From NORP233 sp050186825 (lineage in GTDB: Bacteria > Planctomycetota > J058), in the NCBI GenBank assembly GCA_050186825.1, contig JBFWYD010000030.1, forward strand, positions 56,818 through 120,817: a stretch of 64,000 nt of DNA. The letters are read 5' to 3'. Each line of letters begins with the position of its first letter. The first letter of the stretch is position 1. Below, piece after piece: positions 36,001 through 44,686 of this stretch. The position numbers were made by a program, and so were the translations under genes. Under the pieces are notes generated by a model. That model saw only the letters and a list, made by a program, of their open reading frames with translations, was not told where the DNA came from and did not search any database.

Positions 36001-38786
36001 ATCTTCGGCAGGCCCTTGAGGATGGCCAGCTTCTCGCTCGCCTCGAGCGAGATGCTCCCGCGGAGCAGCTTGAGGAAGTAGCGGTCGCCCTGGTCGATCT
36101 CGGGGTGGGGCGGCAGCTCGAGGCCGAGGTCGGGCCCGGGGACCCCGATCCCGAGCGCTCCGTCGGGCGGCGCGGGCCGCTCGAACGCAGAGAGCTCGCC
36201 GAGGGAAGCTCCTGCGGCGAGCGTGGGGATGGGCCGGCGGACCGTGACGCGCACGGACCCCTCGCTCTCCGCGGGAGGCGGAGGCGGGGCACCCCTCGTG
36301 ATGCGAACGCTCACCGGGCGAGGGGCGCCGGGCGCGGGCTCCTCGCTGGTCGGCTTCGTGCTCGGTGGCTCGGGGATCGGGGGCTGGTAGATCGCATTGC
36401 TCGCGTGGCCGTCGACGACCACGGGCCCTCGGGCCTCGGCCAGGAGCCGCTCCAGGCCCGCGATGACGCGCTGGACCGTGTCGCGCCGCGCCCCGTTCGC
36501 GCCGACCACCGCCACCAGCGGGAGGAGGAGGCGGGCAGCGCGGCCCGAGCTGGGCTCGATCCGCTCCAGGTCGGAGAACAGCCAGTCGAAGGTCCGGTAG
36601 ACGGTCTGGTGCAGGGTCTCCCCTGCGCGCGCGGAGTTCTCCTCGGCCGCTGGCAGGGCGGCCAGGGGGTCGCGGCTCAGCCGCTCGAGCGTTCGCGCGA
36701 AGTAGTCGCGCCGGCCCACGTCGTCCGTGCCCCGCAGGAACCCGGCCAGCACCATGCGGATCGCGAGGGGGTGGCCGCCCAGGCGCGCGCAGATGCGGTC
36801 CAGGTGCGCCCAGTCGTCCTCGGAGAGCTCTGGAACGAAGCGGGCGTGGTCGCCGAGGAGCTGCTCGCAGAGCTGGCGCGACTCGCTCTGGCTCAGGGAG
36901 CCCAGCGGCAGGTATGAGATCTCGTCGGGGAAGCTCGCCATCCGCGATGTGACGAGGATGGGCAGGTGGCCGAGGACGTTCAGCAGGGCCTTGAGGTCCA
37001 CGAAGCCCTCTGCGTTGTCGAGGACCACGAGGGTGCGGGGCCGCTGGGTGAAGACCTCCTCGGCCAGGAGCTCGACCGCCTGCAGCTGTCGGGGCAGGGT
37101 GAGGCCGGGGCGGAGCCGCAGCCCGTACGCGCCCACCAGCTGCTCGAGCACGCTCTCGGTGCTCTGCTGGAACTGGAGGAGGTTCAACCACACCACGTGC
37201 CAGCCCTCGCGGACGAGCTCATCGGCGACGCGCATAGCGAGGTAGGTCTTGCCGACGCCGCCGATGCCGAGGAGGCCCAGCAGCCCGACATTGTGCCCGC
37301 CCTGGAGCATGGACTTGACCTCGGCGGTGGTCACCGAGCTCCGCTCGACGAAGACGCTGCCCATCAGGGGGTGCCGGGGGGGGAGCCGCGGACGGCCGAG
37401 CTCCCCGCGCCAGCCGACGAAGAGCTCCTCCACCCGCAGCGGGGCCTCGGGCGCGGCGTCCGGCTCCGCGGCGGGCGGCTCGGCTGACGTGGCCTCGACC
37501 CCCGGGCCCTCGTCCACCGGCGGTCGCCCGTCATCGGGGTCGTCGCGCGAGACGGCCTCTGCCGCAGCGGTGGGGGGACGCAGGTCATCGAGGAAGACCC
37601 CCACGGCCGGGGCCCAGGACTCCGGCGCCACGCAGAGCGAGACGCAGCGGATTCCGCGCTCGCGCCAGAGCGCCCTGGCCTCCCGGCTGCGAATCCTGGG
37701 GAACACGGCGAAGGCGGCGGCGCTGTCCGCCGCCTCCGGCTCGAGCAAGCGGGGCAGGTCGCGAAGATCCTCGGGCGGCACCCCCAGGAGGAGGAGCGCG
37801 GCGCCGTCCACGCGCAGGCGCAGGGAGAGGTGGCCGTGGACGTGGGGGCGGAGCTCGGGGAGCCGGGCGAGCTCGTCCGCCGTGACGACGACGTGGCTGG
37901 CCAGCGTCCCCAGGAGCTTCACCACCTCCCAGGCCGCGCCGAGCCCCCCGCCCCGGCCGGTCGCCAGGCGAGCCTCATCGATCAGCCGGACCCGCCGGCC
38001 CGCGTGCGCCAGGCCGGACCCTATGTCGTTGTCCCACGTCAGGTCGTAGAGGGTCGTGGGGTCCAGCCTCGCGAGGGCGGTGAGCTCGGGGCCGAGGGGC
38101 TGGCTGGGAGCCTGGTGCAAGAGGACCTCGCTCTCCAGCAGCTCCTGAACCGCGCCCCGCGCCGCAGCCGCGTCGCACTGGTGGATCTGCACCAGCTCGT
38201 CGCAGAAGACGTTCGCGAGCTGGAACGCGTTGGCTCGGAGCTCCTCCGCGTCGAGGGCGACCGGGCGCATGCCGTGCGGCCACCGCTGGAGCAGACGCTG
38301 GGCGAAGCGTCCGCGCAGCTCGGACGAGGAGCCGAGGTAGTCCATTCCCAGCCCGAACAGCAGCCTCCCCGTCTGGTAGCGCCCGGCCAGCCACTCCAGG
38401 GCGGTCTCGGGGGGGACGAGCGCGCTGACCGGGTCGGGGATGGGGGCAGCGGGGAACGACGCTTGCTCGAGGTCCATGGTCTCGAGCTCGACCAGCGTGG
38501 CGCGAGTCTCTGCCTTGACGCCCTCGATCGCCTGGGGGATCGCCTGAGGGTCAGCCTCCTCCGGCTGGTCGATCAGCCAGGCTTCCCTGGGGACCGAGGG
38601 GAAGCAGCGCGCCAGGTCTTCGATCCCTCGCTCGTGGCGCCCCAGGTCGAAGCCGTTCTTGTTGACCCTCCCGCTCTCCCAGCGCCCGTACTTCGAGTCC
38701 GACCAGCCCAGGTCCCGCGCGACGGCCTTCTGAGGGAGGCGTCGTCTCTGCTCCCTCAGCAAGCGGTGGTTGAACACCTTGGCCAT
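33078..38786 (-). CDS. HTH / NB-ARC (STAND) NTPase with helical repeats and FGE-like C-terminal domain
   Basis: About 1902 residues. Residues 8-45 form an XRE-like helix-turn-helix (RLPQKAVARDLGWSDSKYGR). Residues about 60-450 are of unknown fold. An NB-ARC-type STAND ATPase follows: P-loop GIGGVGKTYLA (about 504), Walker B TLVVLDNAE (about 585), LVTSR (about 612) and GGHPLAI (about 672), the bacterial counterpart of GLPL. Then come a Pro-rich linker and a long helical, TPR-like region (about 1080-1560). Residues about 1590-1902 resemble a degenerate FGE domain: FYVDA, RGKRLPTWHEWHTATW, then after an insert RVLHGDP and the terminal AGVRCVF. The layout suggests an NLR-like sensor or regulator. 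Two palindromes lie upstream. ATG 38786 is preferred to GTG 38792; no strong ribosome site is seen. Confidence 0.8.
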   Translation of the reverse strand: MAKVFNHRLLREQRRRLPQKAVARDLGWSDSKYGRWESGRVNKNGFDLGRHERGIEDLARCFPSVPREAWLIDQPEEADPQAIPQAIEGVKAETRATLVELETMDLEQASFPAAPIPDPVSALVPPETALEWLAGRYQTGRLLFGLGMDYLGSSSELRGRFAQRLLQRWPHGMRPVALDAEELRANAFQLANVFCDELVQIHQCDAAAARGAVQELLESEVLLHQAPSQPLGPELTALARLDPTTLYDLTWDNDIGSGLAHAGRRVRLIDEARLATGRGGGLGAAWEVVKLLGTLASHVVVTADELARLPELRPHVHGHLSLRLRVDGAALLLLGVPPEDLRDLPRLLEPEAADSAAAFAVFPRIRSREARALWRERGIRCVSLCVAPESWAPAVGVFLDDLRPPTAAAEAVSRDDPDDGRPPVDEGPGVEATSAEPPAAEPDAAPEAPLRVEELFVGWRGELGRPRLPPRHPLMGSVFVERSSVTTAEVKSMLQGGHNVGLLGLLGIGGVGKTYLAMRVADELVREGWHVVWLNLLQFQQSTESVLEQLVGAYGLRLRPGLTLPRQLQAVELLAEEVFTQRPRTLVVLDNAEGFVDLKALLNVLGHLPILVTSRMASFPDEISYLPLGSLSQSESRQLCEQLLGDHARFVPELSEDDWAHLDRICARLGGHPLAIRMVLAGFLRGTDDVGRRDYFARTLERLSRDPLAALPAAEENSARAGETLHQTVYRTFDWLFSDLERIEPSSGRAARLLLPLVAVVGANGARRDTVQRVIAGLERLLAEARGPVVVDGHASNAIYQPPIPEPPSTKPTSEEPAPGAPRPVSVRITRGAPPPPPAESEGSVRVTVRRPIPTLAAGASLGELSAFERPAPPDGALGIGVPGPDLGLELPPHPEIDQGDRYFLKLLRGSISLEASEKLAILKGLPKMSDQQLHDLIGIFEEERRKFGRLDERHQVRLLALRRKAEAQWVELVAQRRARLHAAALPGPPSTHLLSTLHHYLPEEEAAEQTEAGVAGDPTAGGPAAAVAGSARVEAAAAEEGPEPDDPVAAWREDLSALRVPSTFRQAVAVLQGVALLERGEGEVIGIHPLIREFAFEERRQAEEVSELEAVDGPTLAGVQRAGLEALTNAPHEGESLLDLLPRLGTQAELAIRLVVEHHHHHYFREAGWGLCRQLLEGAAELAARAGLVEQNARLKLYLGELLDRMGRPKRGRELLGEALEVLDRSDRFQERACWGRSYMLQLDLLNAAGTSEAQLRALYETLRDMSCHLLLDGRSSESPAVETLVVQRLIRERSPLEPHYAALGLCAANSAFLSNVVHDLRWAVDTLADRQRMTRPLLSSCQRVFQTAVERSSREDRDLELSPMDVLTCELALARARDLLDPAPLPELELTLADIERRWRDLGAAASMFHDDRSGILWARAAAARDWQGARDHAERALAAALSVESELPAAAPPARRRRLVLLRLRALLARAAVDPLADELSAEGSELSELVRGHSLDELLGWQLLLEGLLAADPARSGPLLSRARAAFASWTAGWPPGLEPYFLLAAERAGIDPARLQLAEPPASLCAWAVDWRRDLPGAAHLEDGRPMRLVRGGLQAAPRGRELWLYPFYVDAAAASLLDLGLAEGAGAERPALVSREIAVEFARARGKRLPTWHEWHTATWQLAAGHAPESWETWEAATAGLLRRIEGAANGQLVQAHPPLAGAEGGPRHEENLRQLFRALMATEWVGAELLRSLGTAVGVDREDFLRAVLGAPTILAHEKVDLLLAARERAPAELDSIVAALAQERSRFAEIELTTADVDELTRGLAESCSDLLASLDVPLPCARAADGPVMGSWAAPTTGSRNEAPPRVLHGDPVGDADWRGELAWVPSFWLAGVRCVFPIFTRQDAERLVPLPA

Positions 38787-38850
38787 AGCCACGGAGAGTA
38801 CGCAGCTGCTCGGAGCGAGTCAACGAGGCCACCCGGACCCTCCCGCGCGG

Positions 38851-38866
38851 CCGTGACCGGTCACGG
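38851..38866. promoter_or_regulatory. Perfect 16-bp palindrome, candidate operator
   Basis: CCGTGACCGGTCACGG lies about 65 bases upstream of the HTH-NB-ARC start. A half site (CCGTGACCG) recurs at 38883-38891. It is a plausible binding site for that protein's helix-turn-helix. Confidence 0.5.
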
Positions 38867-38945
38867 CGGGGTCGGCTGGCCGCCGTGACCGCAGAAGGTC
38901 CTCGGCCGGCCAGCCTCGCCCACGCACCGAGTTCGCGCGCGACGA

Positions 38946-38959
38946 CCGGTCATGACCGG
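38946..38959. promoter_or_regulatory. Second palindrome sharing the TGACCGG half site
   Basis: CCGGTCATGACCGG is a perfect 14-bp palindrome with the same TGACC/GGTCA half sites in the opposite order. It lies in the divergent spacer (38787-39056), about 100 bases before the M23 peptidase gene. Confidence 0.5.
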
Positions 38960-39056
38960 AGGCCGCCAGGAAGTGGCGAGGAAGGAGCGCGATCTCCTCG
39001 CGTCTCTGCGCGCGGACCCACTCCACCCACTCCCCTTTTGGCCTCCTGGAGGAACC

Positions 39057-40214
39057 ATGCATCGCTCCTTGCGCCTGCTGACCAGCCTGGTCCTGATCCT
39101 CTCCGCCGCCTGCAGCGACTCCTCGCGCTCTGGCGGCGGGTCGTCGAGCCCGACCCCTGCCCCGCCCGTGGGCACCGCCGCCCCCACCGGGGAGCCGCCC
39201 GAGCCCGCGCCGGGCGAGCATCCCACCGTCAGCGCCGCGCTGTGGGCCTACACCACGGCGCAGCAGGTGCACGAGCTCCCGCAGATCGCTCGGCGGGGCA
39301 GCGTGGGGCGCGAGCGCTGGGACGCCTTCACGGTGCACTGGTTCTGGGGCTGGGCGGGTCGGCCCTACACGGTGACCGCGGTGCCGCTCGCGGCGGAGAG
39401 CCAGCCCGACCTCTGGCTGTTCGAGGACTCCACCCGGCGCTACTTGCTCGGCTCCACCCGCACCGGCACCAGCGCCGAGCGGGTGAGCGTGGTGCCCGGT
39501 CGCTCGGGCTGGTACGCCGCGGTGATCTGGGGCCGCGCGACGACCAACGAGACCTACCTGGAGGTCTCGGAGGAGCGCGCCGGCGCCCGGGAGTTCGACG
39601 TGCCGGTCGCGAACCTGCGCGACTACACGGGCGACGGGGCGGAGGACTACCCCCCGGGCGCCCTCGTGCACCACACCCACTCGGGTCCCCACTACACGAC
39701 GCTCTACACGGACGGCTACACGGGCTACGACCCCACGGTCAACGGGGAGGGCACTGGCGGCCACCCTGGGGTGGACATCGGAGTCGATCGGGTCGACGTG
39801 CTCGCCGCCGCGAGCGGGTGGGTCGTCTACGTCGGCACCTTCGGCGGTGGGTGGGGGCAGACGATCGTCGTCCTCCACGCCAACGCCCGGGCCGCGGACG
39901 GTGACCCCGTCTACGGGATCTACACCCACCTGAGCCGGAGGGACGTCCAGGTCAACGCGTTCGTGGCGCGCGGGAGCGTCCTGGGCGTTTCGGGGGACGG
40001 GGACGGCGCCTGGGCGCCGCACCTGCACTTCCAGTTGGACAAGCACAGCTTCCACGCCGGGCAGGCCTTCACCTGGGTGCCGTACTTCCCCAGCCGGACG
40101 CTCGCGGCGCGGGACACGCTCCTGCCCGTCGGCGGCGCGACGAACCTCCAGCGTCTGCTCGATGACGTGACCGGGAGCACGGAGAACCCCATGACCTTCG
40201 TCCAGGCGCGCTAG
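39057..40214 (+). CDS. M23-family metallopeptidase lipoprotein
   Basis: A 385-residue exported protein. The signal sequence ends in a lipobox (LSAAC), so it should be lipid-anchored. After a Pro/Gly-rich linker and an N-terminal beta domain (about 60-195), residues about 230-345 form the M23 (lysostaphin/LytM-type) peptidase: HPGVDIG supplies the first His and Asp zinc ligands and HLHF the HxH motif, so the zinc site looks complete. The likely role is cleavage of peptidoglycan cross-links. ATG 39057 has GGAGG seven bases upstream. It is divergent from the HTH-NB-ARC gene and 30 bases before an Ig-like lipoprotein gene. Confidence 0.88.
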   Translation: MHRSLRLLTSLVLILSAACSDSSRSGGGSSSPTPAPPVGTAAPTGEPPEPAPGEHPTVSAALWAYTTAQQVHELPQIARRGSVGRERWDAFTVHWFWGWAGRPYTVTAVPLAAESQPDLWLFEDSTRRYLLGSTRTGTSAERVSVVPGRSGWYAAVIWGRATTNETYLEVSEERAGAREFDVPVANLRDYTGDGAEDYPPGALVHHTHSGPHYTTLYTDGYTGYDPTVNGEGTGGHPGVDIGVDRVDVLAAASGWVVYVGTFGGGWGQTIVVLHANARAADGDPVYGIYTHLSRRDVQVNAFVARGSVLGVSGDGDGAWAPHLHFQLDKHSFHAGQAFTWVPYFPSRTLAARDTLLPVGGATNLQRLLDDVTGSTENPMTFVQAR

Positions 40215-40244
40215 GCCCTGGACCGACGAGCGAGGAGTTGCACC

Positions 40245-42692
40245 GTGACCAAGGTCGTCAACCTGCACCGTCAGCCCGGGGCTCGCGCGTCCCTGGCCTT
40301 CCTGTCCTTGGCCTGCGCCGCCGCCGGTTGCTCCGGGGGCGGCGGAGGAGGGGCGACCGCGCCGGGCGCCCAGCCCGGCACGCCCTCCACCCCTGCGAGC
40401 CCGCGTCTTCCGGGGAGCCCGACCCCGGCGCCGGCCCCCAACTCCCCCCCGCCCGCCTCGCCGTCGCAGGGTGAGGACCTCGGCGCGGCGGGCGCGGTCG
40501 AGGTGCTCCTGGTCGCGCCGGCCGTCGCGGCGGCGCGCTGGGAGGCCTTCTCCCTGGACGGTGGGGTCGAGCTGGGGCCCGAGGTCGGCGGGCGCTTCCA
40601 GGCGCGGCTCCCGCGCGATCGAGCGGTCACCCTGGGCTTGCGCGACCTCGCCACGGGGATCACGCACCACCTGATGGTGCTGGCCGCCCCCTCCCCCGGC
40701 ACCGTGCATGGGTTCGGGGGCGAGCGGACGGCGATCGCGCTCGTGTTCTTGTCCGCCCCCAGCTTCGCGTCGCTCCAGCCACTCGAGGCCCAGGGTCGAC
40801 TCGTGCTCCTGGCCAGGCTGCCCGAGGTCCAGCGCCTGCGGCAGGAGCTGGACGCCGCGGGCGGGCTGGCCGGCCGCGACACCGCCCTGGAGAGCTGGCA
40901 CCTGAGCGCCATGCGCGCAGCCGTCGCGAGCCTGGTGCTCCCCGCGGCGCCGACCCCGGTCGCCGCCGGGCCCGCGGGAGATCGCCAGGTGACGGTCACG
41001 CCGACCTCGTTCCCCACGAGCGTGGCCCTGAGGGTGGTTTCGGCGTGGGGATCTCGGCTGGTCCTCGGGCTGGAGAACCCCCGCCGACGGCCGCTGCGCG
41101 TCGCGGTCGAGTCGAGCGAGGACGGGAGGAGCTGGAGGCTGCTCACGCCGGCCGACGGCGTCTCCCTGGCGGCGGCGGTCGGGAGCGACGCGACGGCGAC
41201 CTGCGGGAGCGCCGAGCTCGCCCTGCTGCTCGCCGCGGACGAGCGGCTGCTGAGGGTCCGAACCTTCGGGCTCGGGGTTGCCCCCGCCGCGGCTGCCGTG
41301 GACCCCGTGGGGAAGCGCCCGCTCATGCGCGCGCTCTGCGAGGCGGCGACCTGGGGCGCCCTGGGCGGCGCCGCCCACGCCCTGACCGGACGTGACGCGC
41401 TGGCGCCGGGGCCTGCGGCCGAGGAGCTGATCCAGCACCTGATGGCCAAGCTCCCGCTGCTCGACGACATCGCGGCGGGTCGGGCGGAGGTGGCCTATGA
41501 GGCCCTGTCCCTCGGGGTCGAGCGGGAGCTCCTCGGCAGGGCGAACCACCCCGTGTGGAGCACGGCGGCCTCGCCGCAGGACATGGTACGCTTCCTCCTG
41601 CCCCTGCATCGCCTCGAGGCCTGGCGGGGCGGTCTGGCGATCCTGGTCGCGTCCTCCCCCTTCCAGCAGGTCGCGGCGCAGGAGTGCTTCATGCTGGAGC
41701 TCTCCGCCGCGCCGCCCGCGCCGACCTCTCCCGCGCCGCCCGCGCCGACCTCTCCCGTGCCGCCCGCGCCGACCTCTCCCGCGCCGCCCGCGCCGACCTC
41801 TCCCGCGCCGTCGCCGGTGCCCACGCCTTCGCCGTCGCCGTCGCCGACGCCGTCGCCCACGCCGTCGCCCACGCCGTCGCCCACGCCGTCGCCGTCGCCG
41901 TCGCCGTCGCCGGTGCCCACGCCCGCGCCCCCGCCGGTGCCCACGCCCGCGCCCCCGCCGGTGCCCACGCCTGCGCCGTCGCCGGTGCCCACGCCTGCGC
42001 CGTCGCCGGTGCCCACGCCTGCGCCGTCGCCGGCACCCACGCCTGCGCCGTCGCCGGCGCCCACGCCGTCGCCGTCGCCGGTGCCCACGCCGTCGCCGCT
42101 GCCTACGCCCGCTCCCACCTACTCGGCGCCGACGGTCAAGCTCAGCGGCGTCCCCTCCGAGGTGAAGGCGGGGGAGCGGATCACGCTCTCGGTCCAGGTG
42201 GGGGCGCCGTCGGGTGGGTTGGTGAACCTCCACGTCGAGAAGAGCAACGGGGACGCCACGATCAAGACGGGGCTCGTGTCGCCCGGGACCTTCGTCTACT
42301 CGTTCGGCTACCAGCAGGTCGGTGTCTACACCATCCATGTCACCGCCTTCGCGCAGGACGGCATCAAGTACACGAGCCGGTCGGTGCAGGTTCGGGTCGT
42401 CGCGGCCAGCTATGCGCCGCCGACGGTCCAGGTCAGCGTCCCGACCTCGGTCCGCGTCGGCCAGTGGTTCACCCTCAGGGCGGTGGTCGGCGCCCCGCAG
42501 GGCGGGCTCATCAACCTCCACGTCGCTCCGGGAGACGGCCAGGCCACGATCAAGACCGGCCTCGTGAGCCCTGGGACCTTCACCTACTCACTGCGGTACA
42601 CGATCGCCGGCGTGAAGACGATCTACTGGACCGCCTTCTCGCAGGACGGAAAGCCCACCAGCGGGAGCTCGGTCATCCGGGTCCTCCCCTGA
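40245..42692 (+). CDS. Surface lipoprotein with Pro/Thr stalk and two Ig-like domains
   Basis: An 815-residue exported protein with a lipobox (CAAAGC) near residue 29. A Gly- and Pro-rich segment, then an unrecognised region (about 75-480), lead to a stalk of about 140 residues made of PTPSPSP/PAPTSPA repeats. Two tandem homologous domains of about 95 residues end the protein, both containing ATIKTGLVSPGTF; they look Ig- or PKD-like. The layout is that of a cell-surface adhesin. The GTG start at 40245 has AGGAG ten bases upstream. It probably shares a transcript with the M23 gene. Confidence 0.75.
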   Translation: MTKVVNLHRQPGARASLAFLSLACAAAGCSGGGGGGATAPGAQPGTPSTPASPRLPGSPTPAPAPNSPPPASPSQGEDLGAAGAVEVLLVAPAVAAARWEAFSLDGGVELGPEVGGRFQARLPRDRAVTLGLRDLATGITHHLMVLAAPSPGTVHGFGGERTAIALVFLSAPSFASLQPLEAQGRLVLLARLPEVQRLRQELDAAGGLAGRDTALESWHLSAMRAAVASLVLPAAPTPVAAGPAGDRQVTVTPTSFPTSVALRVVSAWGSRLVLGLENPRRRPLRVAVESSEDGRSWRLLTPADGVSLAAAVGSDATATCGSAELALLLAADERLLRVRTFGLGVAPAAAAVDPVGKRPLMRALCEAATWGALGGAAHALTGRDALAPGPAAEELIQHLMAKLPLLDDIAAGRAEVAYEALSLGVERELLGRANHPVWSTAASPQDMVRFLLPLHRLEAWRGGLAILVASSPFQQVAAQECFMLELSAAPPAPTSPAPPAPTSPVPPAPTSPAPPAPTSPAPSPVPTPSPSPSPTPSPTPSPTPSPTPSPSPSPSPVPTPAPPPVPTPAPPPVPTPAPSPVPTPAPSPVPTPAPSPAPTPAPSPAPTPSPSPVPTPSPLPTPAPTYSAPTVKLSGVPSEVKAGERITLSVQVGAPSGGLVNLHVEKSNGDATIKTGLVSPGTFVYSFGYQQVGVYTIHVTAFAQDGIKYTSRSVQVRVVAASYAPPTVQVSVPTSVRVGQWFTLRAVVGAPQGGLINLHVAPGDGQATIKTGLVSPGTFTYSLRYTIAGVKTIYWTAFSQDGKPTSGSSVIRVLP
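41705..42115 (+). repeat. Pro/Thr/Ser stalk-coding repeats
   Basis: Tandem 18- and 24-base units encode PAPTSP, PTPSPS and PTPAPPPV patterns. High repeat identity makes this tract prone to length change and to assembly error. Confidence 0.85.
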
Positions 42693-42701
42693 GATCGGCG
42701 C

Positions 42702-42740
42702 GGCCTGGCCGCTCGCTCGCCACGGGCGAGCGGCCAGGCC
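42702..42740 (+). terminator. Hairpin terminator after the Ig-like lipoprotein gene
   Basis: Perfect 14-base arms (42702-42715 and 42727-42740) with an 11-base loop start ten bases after the stop. No U-run follows. Confidence 0.7.
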
Positions 42741-42804
42741 AGTCGCCCGCCCCGCGCGCCTCGCGTCGGCCCCAGGCGCGGGATGGCGTAGGCTCGGCCG
42801 CGTC

Positions 42805-44640
42805 GTGAGCTCCGATCCCGCGCCACAGGACCACCCCCCGCTCCGAGCCCGCACGCACGACCCCTGGGCCGCGCTCTCGGTCGGCCTGTTCCTGTTCGCG
42901 CTCCTCCTGGGGACGGAGCTCGCCACCAGCGGGCGCGATCGACCGACCCTCGGGACCGACGGGCTGATCTATCACCTCGCGATCCCGGCCCTGTGGCGAC
43001 AGGAGGGTCTGCTCGCCCCGCTCGACCTCGTCTTCCACGACCACGCCGCCGAGCACGCGCCCATGGCCACGCAGCTGGCGCAGGCCGCCCTGATGCGCGT
43101 CGCCGGCGACGACGCGCTCTCCTGGCTCGTCCAGCCGACCTGCCTGCTGCTCCTTGCCCTCCTCGCGCTGCGCAGCGCGCGCCTGCTCGGGCTGGGGCGC
43201 GCGCTCTCCTTCCAGCTCGCGGCCTGGCTGGTCCTGTTCCCTCCCTTCCAGCACAGCGCCCAGCTCCCCAACAACGAGCTGGCGCTCACGCTGGGCGCCG
43301 CGCTCGCGCTCTACGCGGCGCTCCTCGCGCGCAGGCGCCCGCGCCCCGCGCTGTGGCTCGGCGCGCTCGGGCTGTGGCTCCTGCTCGGGGTCAAGACCGT
43401 GGGCGTCATCTACGCGCCGGTCGCGCTGCTCCTCCTCACGCCCGCCGCGCGCGCGCGCTGGCGCGCGGGCGCGCGCGGCGAGGTCCTGGCCGCCACGGCG
43501 CTCGCCGCCAGCGGGGCCTGGAGCTTCCTGCTCACCGCCTGGCGCTGCGGCGGCAACCCGCTCTACCCGGCCACGGTCCTCGGGCTCCCGGGTCTCTACG
43601 ACCCTCGCGGCTTCGTCACCCACGGCTGGTCCCCGAGCGTGCTCGCGCGAATGCTCTGGGATCACCCGCATCCCTGGGCGCTGCGCGCGCCCTTCGCGCT
43701 CGCGCTCTGGGGCGGGAGCCTGGCCGGCCTCTGGGCGCTGCGCGGCCAGCGCGCGGGCGGCCCCGCCGCGCGTTGCGCGCGCCGGCGGCTGATCCCGCTG
43801 GCCTTCGTGGCGGGCGGGGTCCTGATCTTCTTCTGGCGCGTGCCCTTCTGGCAGGAGCACCGGCTCCTGTTTCCGATCTACTACGCGCTATGGCCGGGGC
43901 TCGCGGCGGGGCTGGCCCAGCTCTCGCGCGGGCCGCGCGGCCGCCCGGGCCTGCGGCGGCTCCTTCCCTCGCTGGGGCTCGGCCTGGCCCTGGCGCTCAC
44001 GATCCGCTTCGAGGTCTGGCAGGGCGCGTGGATGTGGCTCGCGCTCGCGCTCGCGCTCCCCTTCGCGCCCTGGCCGCGGCGCTGGCTCCAGCTCGCGGCG
44101 CTGAGCGCCGCCGTGGTCCTCCCGCTCTCCCTGGCCCTGTCCCTGCCCGAGCTGCGCGCGCGGCGGATCGCGGCCCGGGAGGAGGCATACCCGCGCTTCT
44201 ACGGCCCGCGCGGCGAGGGCTGGCTGGTGGTCGAGGCGCTCTCCGCCGAGGGGCGCGTCGTCGCCTACGCGGGGAGCCCGCTGATCTACCCGCTGTTCGG
44301 GTCGCTGCTGCAGAACCGTGTGGTCTACGCGCGCACCAGCCCCGTGGATCGGCCCACTCCGATCGAGGTCGGCTCGGTCAGCGACGTCTACATCGACCTG
44401 GCGCGCGCTCGGCGCCGGGGCGCGGACGAGGCCTTCTGGCTGGCGGAGCTCGAGCGGCGCGGGGTGCAGCTCTTGTTCCTCGACGGCGACCGGGCCCGCG
44501 GCGGGGTCGACTTCGAGCTGGGCGTGGCGCGTCGCCACCCCGAGCGCTTCAAGCCGCGCTTCGCCCGCGGCGGGGTCTACGTGTTCGAGGTGCTGAGCCG
44601 AGCTGCGGATGCCGAGCGTTCACGCGGGGGCGGGAGCTGA
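42805..44640 (+). CDS. Polytopic membrane protein, possible GT-C glycosyltransferase
   Basis: A 611-residue protein with about ten membrane helices. The first external loop contains GTDGLIYHLAIP and FHDHAAEHAPM, a layout seen in GT-C/ArnT-like glycosyltransferases that use polyprenyl-phosphate sugars. A soluble C-terminal domain of about 140 residues follows the last helix. The specific sugar or acceptor cannot be read from the sequence. The start is GTG 42805. The last codons are part of a long hairpin that extends into the spacer. Confidence 0.65.
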   Translation: MSSDPAPQDHPPLRARTHDPWAALSVGLFLFALLLGTELATSGRDRPTLGTDGLIYHLAIPALWRQEGLLAPLDLVFHDHAAEHAPMATQLAQAALMRVAGDDALSWLVQPTCLLLLALLALRSARLLGLGRALSFQLAAWLVLFPPFQHSAQLPNNELALTLGAALALYAALLARRRPRPALWLGALGLWLLLGVKTVGVIYAPVALLLLTPAARARWRAGARGEVLAATALAASGAWSFLLTAWRCGGNPLYPATVLGLPGLYDPRGFVTHGWSPSVLARMLWDHPHPWALRAPFALALWGGSLAGLWALRGQRAGGPAARCARRRLIPLAFVAGGVLIFFWRVPFWQEHRLLFPIYYALWPGLAAGLAQLSRGPRGRPGLRRLLPSLGLGLALALTIRFEVWQGAWMWLALALALPFAPWPRRWLQLAALSAAVVLPLSLALSLPELRARRIAAREEAYPRFYGPRGEGWLVVEALSAEGRVVAYAGSPLIYPLFGSLLQNRVVYARTSPVDRPTPIEVGSVSDVYIDLARARRRGADEAFWLAELERRGVQLLFLDGDRARGGVDFELGVARRHPERFKPRFARGGVYVFEVLSRAADAERSRGGGS

Positions 44641-44686
44641 AGCGAGGGCCGCAGGGAGTGAACGCTCGGCCTCCTTGCTCGGCTCA
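44594..44686 (+). terminator. Two-tier hairpin spanning the stop codon
   Basis: Outer arms 44594-44602 and 44678-44686 and inner arms 44611-44623 and 44658-44670 are both perfect inverted repeats. The TGA (44638-44640) lies in the loop. Confidence 0.6.

Noticed and set aside
38820..42521. A 1233-residue minus-strand frame with long Arg runs
   Set aside because: The Arg runs are the antisense reading of the Pro/Thr stalk and of the M23 gene.
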